Origin: TMP-7 sp038212445
GTDB taxonomy: Bacteria; Acidobacteriota; Terriglobia; Bryobacterales; Bryobacteraceae
Assembly (NCBI GenBank): GCA_038212445.1
Contig: JBBQUM010000017.1
Span: 62,001 to 126,000 of the forward strand
Length of the DNA stretch: 64,000 nucleotides
Reading direction: 5' to 3'
Positions within the stretch are counted from its first letter, which is position 1. Every line of letters starts with the position of its first letter. Under the pieces are notes generated by a model that ran no database searches, was not told the origin of the DNA, and worked only from the letters and a program-made list of their open reading frames with translations. A program made the translations under genes and the position numbers. Shown here piece by piece: positions 60,690 to 64,000 of the stretch.

Positions 60690-62837
60690 ATGCGTTCTCT
60701 GCACGGCCTATTGGGCCCTTCCTCGTTCCTGCTCTCCTCAGTACTGATCTTTCTCGCGGCACGGCTCCCGGCGGCCGATCAGCGCTTGCCCTATCCCAAG
60801 ACGAAGAAGGTTGACCACTCGGACGACTATCACGGTACAAAGGTCGCCGACCCTTACCGCTGGCTCGAGGACGACCGGTCTCAGGAGACCGCCAAGTGGG
60901 TGGAAGCCGAGAACAAGGTCACATTCTCCTACCTCGAAAGCATCCCGTTTCGTGACTCGCTCAAACAGCGTCTGCAGCAACTCTACAACTACCCCAAATA
61001 CAGTTCACCCCGCCGTATCGGCGATCATTTCATCTATTCGAAGAACGATGGACTGCAAAATCAGAGCGTGCTCTACATCCAGAAAGGACTCGACGGCACG
61101 GCTGAAGTTCTGCTCGACCCGAACAAGTTCTCCACCGACGGCACGTCGCAACTCGCGCTTTTTGCTCCGTCCAAGGATGGCAAGTACTGTGCCTATGGAA
61201 AGTCGACCGGCGGTTCCGACTGGGTCGACTTGTTCGTGCTCGAGACCGCTACCCGCAAGGTAATGCCTGAGCAGTTGAAGTGGGTGAAGGCTTCAAACGC
61301 CTCCTGGTGGGGCGATGGCTTCTTCTATAGCCGCTACCCCGCGCCCGAGGGCGGTCACGAACTATCGTCCAAGAACGAGAATCATCAAGTCTACTTTCAC
61401 AAGGTGGGCACTCCGCAGTCCTCTGATGAACTGGTGTTCGAGGACAAGGCGCATCCGCAGCGCTTCAACGGAGTGGAGACTACCGAGGATCAACATTATG
61501 CGTTCCTGGATATCTCCGACACCGGTAGCGGTAAGCGCGGCAACGCGCTTTTCTATCGCGATCTGCGGAAAGCCGGTTCAAAATTCGAGCCAGTGGTAAA
61601 GGACATCACCGACTATCAGTATGGAGTGATCGACAACGACGGCGATCGCTTCCTGATCGTCACCACCGATCGCGCGCCCAACCATCGTATCGTCGTCTAC
61701 GATCCGTCGAAGCCCGGCGAGTTCAAGGATCTCGTCCCGCAGAAGCCTGAGAATCTGGAGGCGGCGCTGGCCGGGGGCGGCAAGCTGTTCCTCACCTACT
61801 CACAGGACGTGGCCACTCACGCCTACGTCTATAGCCGTGCGGGTAAACTCGAAAACGAGATACAGCTACCGGCTACCGGCACCGCTGGCGGCTTCGGGGG
61901 ACACACCGACGACAAGTTCGTGTTCTATAGCTTCACGACCATGAACTACCCGTCGACGATTTTCCGTTACGATATCGCTTCGAAGAAGTCCACCGTGTTC
62001 CGCGCTCCGGAACTTCCCGGGTTTCGGCCCGACGCTTACGAAACTAAGGAGGTGTTCTACGCCAGCAAGGACGGAACACGCATCCCGATGTTTCTGGTCC
62101 ACAAGAAAGGGCTGCAGCTGAACGGCAAGAATCCGACTCTGCTGTACGGCTACGGCGGCTTCAACATCAGCATCCCGCCGGCCTTCGATCCGCTGCGCCT
62201 GGCGCTGCTGGAGCAGGGGTTCGTTTACGCCTCGGCGAATCTGCGAGGCGGTAGCGAGTACGGCGAAAAATGGCACGAGGGCGGCATGAAGCTGAACAAA
62301 CAGAAAGTGTTCGACGATTTCATTTCCGCCGGCGAATGGCTGATCACGAACAAATACACGTCTGCCGATAAGCTTGCGATCAATGGAGCCTCAAATGGCG
62401 GCCTGCTCGTCGGCGCCGTCATGAATCAACGGCCAGACCTCTTCCGCGTCGCCGTCCCGCAAGTCGGCGTGATGGACATGCTCCGCTACCAGAAGTTCAC
62501 GATCGGATGGAATTGGGCCGCGGATTACGGACTAGCCGACAACCCCGCCGAGTTCAAAGTGATCTACGGCTACTCGCCGCTGCATAACATCCACGACGGG
62601 CGGAAGTATCCGGCCACCCTGATCACTACCGCCGATCATGACGATCGCGTGGTGCCCGCGCACTCCTTCAAGTACGCCGCGCGGCTCCAGGAACTTGCGA
62701 ATCCAACTAACCCCGTGCTCATTCGCATCGAGACCAAGTCCGGGCACGGCGCGAGCAGCGTAACCAAACGAATCGAGTTGATGACCGACGTCTACGCATT
62801 CATGATGTACAACCTGGGCGTGACGCCAAAGTTCTAA
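60690..62837 (+). CDS. Prolyl oligopeptidase (S9A), exported
   Basis: About 715 residues from the ATG at 60690 (a GTG at 60642 is possible). A signal-like N-terminus (MRSLHGLLGPSSFLLSSVLIFLAARLPAA) precedes DPYRWLEDDRSQETAKWVEAEN, the S9A start. Seven-bladed propeller about 100-450, then the alpha/beta-hydrolase domain with the nucleophile in NGASNGGLLVGA, Asp in ADHDDRVVPAHS and His in SGHGAS. Cuts after proline in short peptides, here outside the cytoplasm. Its end overlaps the convergent dehydrogenase gene by 4 bases. Confidence 0.92.
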   Translation: MRSLHGLLGPSSFLLSSVLIFLAARLPAADQRLPYPKTKKVDHSDDYHGTKVADPYRWLEDDRSQETAKWVEAENKVTFSYLESIPFRDSLKQRLQQLYNYPKYSSPRRIGDHFIYSKNDGLQNQSVLYIQKGLDGTAEVLLDPNKFSTDGTSQLALFAPSKDGKYCAYGKSTGGSDWVDLFVLETATRKVMPEQLKWVKASNASWWGDGFFYSRYPAPEGGHELSSKNENHQVYFHKVGTPQSSDELVFEDKAHPQRFNGVETTEDQHYAFLDISDTGSGKRGNALFYRDLRKAGSKFEPVVKDITDYQYGVIDNDGDRFLIVTTDRAPNHRIVVYDPSKPGEFKDLVPQKPENLEAALAGGGKLFLTYSQDVATHAYVYSRAGKLENEIQLPATGTAGGFGGHTDDKFVFYSFTTMNYPSTIFRYDIASKKSTVFRAPELPGFRPDAYETKEVFYASKDGTRIPMFLVHKKGLQLNGKNPTLLYGYGGFNISIPPAFDPLRLALLEQGFVYASANLRGGSEYGEKWHEGGMKLNKQKVFDDFISAGEWLITNKYTSADKLAINGASNGGLLVGAVMNQRPDLFRVAVPQVGVMDMLRYQKFTIGWNWAADYGLADNPAEFKVIYGYSPLHNIHDGRKYPATLITTADHDDRVVPAHSFKYAARLQELANPTNPVLIRIETKSGHGASSVTKRIELMTDVYAFMMYNLGVTPKF

Positions 62838-63748
62838 TCGCCCGCGGTGGCCGGCTCAGGAGTCGCAATCACTTCGCAGCCGGCAATGTCCTCAAGAAAT
62901 CGGATGGATCCGCAGATATCGTCTTCCCCAAAGCCCTTGGCGATCGCTGCGCGGTAGATCTGCTGCGTGAGTGCCGTCAGCGGAGCCGGCACTCCGAGTT
63001 CCGCCGCCGAGTCGAGCATCAGCCCGATGTCCTTGGTCAGCCATTTCAGCGAGAAGTTCGTCTCGAAATTGCGAGCCAGAATCTGCGGAGCTTTGGCGGA
63101 GATGAACGCTGATCGCGCGGCGCTGTTGTTCAAGATGTCGAGCATCAGTTCAGGCGCCACGCCTGCCTTTGCAGCAAGCACCATGCTTTCGTTGAAGGCC
63201 TGCAGCAGGCTGCCTAACACCATGTTCTGCGACAGCTTGGCATGCAGCCCCATGCCAGGGCCTCCGCAGTAGTAGAGCAACTTCCCCATTGCCTCGAAGT
63301 ACGGGCGCGTCCGTTCGAAGACATCGCGGTCACCGCCCACCATGAACGTCAGGTTGCCGCCTTCAGCACCTGCCTTCGATCCCGTGCAGGGAGCGTCCAG
63401 AAGATGGATGCCTTTCTCGGCGAGCGTAGCTCCAATCCGCTTGCTCACCGACGGCGAAATCGTGCTGCAGTCAGCCACGATAAAATCGGCATTGGCGCCT
63501 TCCACCAGGCCGCCCTTGCCCAGAATGACTTCCTCAGACATCCTGGAATCGCCGACACAAAGGAATGCGCAATCGGACAGCCGCGCCACCTCGACGGGCG
63601 TCTCGCAAAATGTCGCGCCTTCACTAGCCAGGCGCAGCGCCTTATCAGCGCTGTTTGACCAAACCGCCACCTCGTGCCCGGCCTTTATCAAATGCCGCGC
63701 CATCGGCGCTCCCATAATTCCCAAGCCAAGATAACCGAGTTTTGCCAT
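62834..63748 (-). CDS. NAD(P)-dependent hydroxyacid dehydrogenase (3-hydroxyisobutyrate/tartronate-semialdehyde reductase family)
   Basis: 304 residues. GYLGLGIMGAPMARHLIKAGHEVAVWSNS is the cofactor motif (the Trp-Ser-Asn-Ser suggests NADP preference), then FIVADCSTISPSVSKRIG and LLDAPCTGSKAGAEGGNLTFMVGG for substrate, and the catalytic Lys in LHAKLSQNMVLG. It is the second copy of this family in the window (other at 44067-44942). Nine bases downstream of the lactate permease stop on the same strand, so probably co-transcribed and linked to hydroxyacid use. Confidence 0.9.
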   Translation of the reverse strand: MAKLGYLGLGIMGAPMARHLIKAGHEVAVWSNSADKALRLASEGATFCETPVEVARLSDCAFLCVGDSRMSEEVILGKGGLVEGANADFIVADCSTISPSVSKRIGATLAEKGIHLLDAPCTGSKAGAEGGNLTFMVGGDRDVFERTRPYFEAMGKLLYYCGGPGMGLHAKLSQNMVLGSLLQAFNESMVLAAKAGVAPELMLDILNNSAARSAFISAKAPQILARNFETNFSLKWLTKDIGLMLDSAAELGVPAPLTALTQQIYRAAIAKGFGEDDICGSIRFLEDIAGCEVIATPEPATAGD

Positions 63749-63757
63749 AAGATAACC

Positions 63758-64000
63758 TCAAAACTTCAGAACGTAGGCGTAAAACAAGACTACGAGCCCA
63801 GTAACCGATGCCAGGATCAGGCTGTGTTTCAATGTGAAGCGGAACAGCTTAGACTGATCGGCCACACTGAGTCCAGTGGCCGCGGCCGCTACGGCGATGG
63901 TCTGCAAACTGATCATCTTGCCCATCACTCCACCCACCGAATTCGCCGCAGCCATCAGCACCGGGTCGAGCCCCAATCGCGTCGCCGTCACTACCTGCAG
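63758..64000 (-). CDS. L-lactate permease family protein, C-terminal end (runs off the window)
   Basis: About 80 residues are visible, ending at 63758. LDPVLMAAANSVGGVMGKMISLQTIAVAAAATGL followed by KHSLILASVTGLVVLFYAYVLKF matches the last two membrane segments of LctP/LldP lactate permeases (usual length ~550). The start lies beyond base 64000. A proton-coupled lactate/glycolate importer; the downstream dehydrogenase fits hydroxyacid metabolism. Confidence 0.85.
   Translation of the reverse strand: MQVVTATRLGLDPVLMAAANSVGGVMGKMISLQTIAVAAAATGLSVADQSKLFRFTLKHSLILASVTGLVVLFYAYVLKF

Noticed and set aside
1..64000. CRISPR array, tRNA/rRNA genes, transposase or prophage
   Set aside because: No regularly spaced repeats, no conserved rRNA segments, no cloverleaf I could confirm, and no transposase, integrase or phage structural gene was recognised.

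Overview
The window looks like a chromosomal segment of an acidobacterium close to the Solibacter/Bryobacteraceae group. Three things point there: a secreted subtilase carrying the C-terminal domain catalogued as TIGR03437 (28444-31638); the wreck of an acidobacterial duplicated orphan permease (ADOP, TIGR03434 type; 51577-54134); and three pairs of DUF1501/DUF1552 with DUF1549-DUF1553/DUF1592 genes, which are otherwise typical of planctomycetes. The DNA is GC-rich and gene-dense. Many convergent pairs touch or overlap, leaving little room for classical terminators. I see no rRNA, tRNA, CRISPR array, insertion sequence or prophage.

Layout. 1-2872 (minus): four consecutive family-2 glycosyltransferases, the end of a surface-polysaccharide cluster. 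2917-5188: a secreted S1/P1 nuclease followed by a BlaI/BlaR1-type repressor-protease pair. 5210-9543 (minus): a DUF1501/DUF1553 pair, a type IV prepilin-like protein and a small exported protein. 9620-13678: three exported enzymes in tandem (enolase superfamily, PmoA-ThuA fusion, Gfo/Idh oxidoreductase), probably for sugar or sugar-acid breakdown. 13691-15998 (minus): QueD and a DinG/XPD-type helicase. 16102-18054: a glycolate-oxidase-like flavoprotein and a Uma2 nuclease-like protein. 18049-23462 (minus): a tight operon of DUF1553 haem protein, DUF1501, Tat-tagged gluconate-dehydrogenase subunit 3 and a GMC flavoprotein, which looks like a periplasmic dehydrogenase module. 23729-28439: a DUF1592 cytochrome, DUF1552 and a nucleoside-hydrolase-like protein.

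28444-35361: subtilase, CoA-transferase, a DisA-like/DACNV-type sensor protein and a second exported enolase-superfamily enzyme. 35460-38247: a Hanks-type Ser/Thr kinase fused to a PIN-like domain, a 298-base gene-free stretch with small hairpins, and an unrecognised 345-residue protein. 38294-44017: an M14 peptidase with a GATase-like domain, then a sigma-54-type response regulator with its HisKA_2 histidine kinase. 44067-50133: an NAD-dependent dehydrogenase, a hexose-phosphate mutase, alkaline phosphatase and a membrane methyltransferase. The last stretch is bracketed by two copies of a short repeat, the right-hand one encoding a small hydrophilic protein. 50390-54134: an amidohydrolase followed by two dead genes (an ASPIC/VCBS-type remnant and the ADOP permease). 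54223-64000: a subclass-A2-like beta-lactamase, a large membrane protein, EF-P, a duplicated sialidase-like protein, a DUF1080 protein, prolyl oligopeptidase, a second hydroxyacid dehydrogenase and the end of an L-lactate permease.

The overall picture is a soil heterotroph with many exported (Sec/Tat) degradative and redox enzymes. The least explained items are the kinase-PIN fusion with its orphan neighbour, the DisA-like sensor protein, and the four-gene GMC/DUF1501/DUF1553 redox operon.
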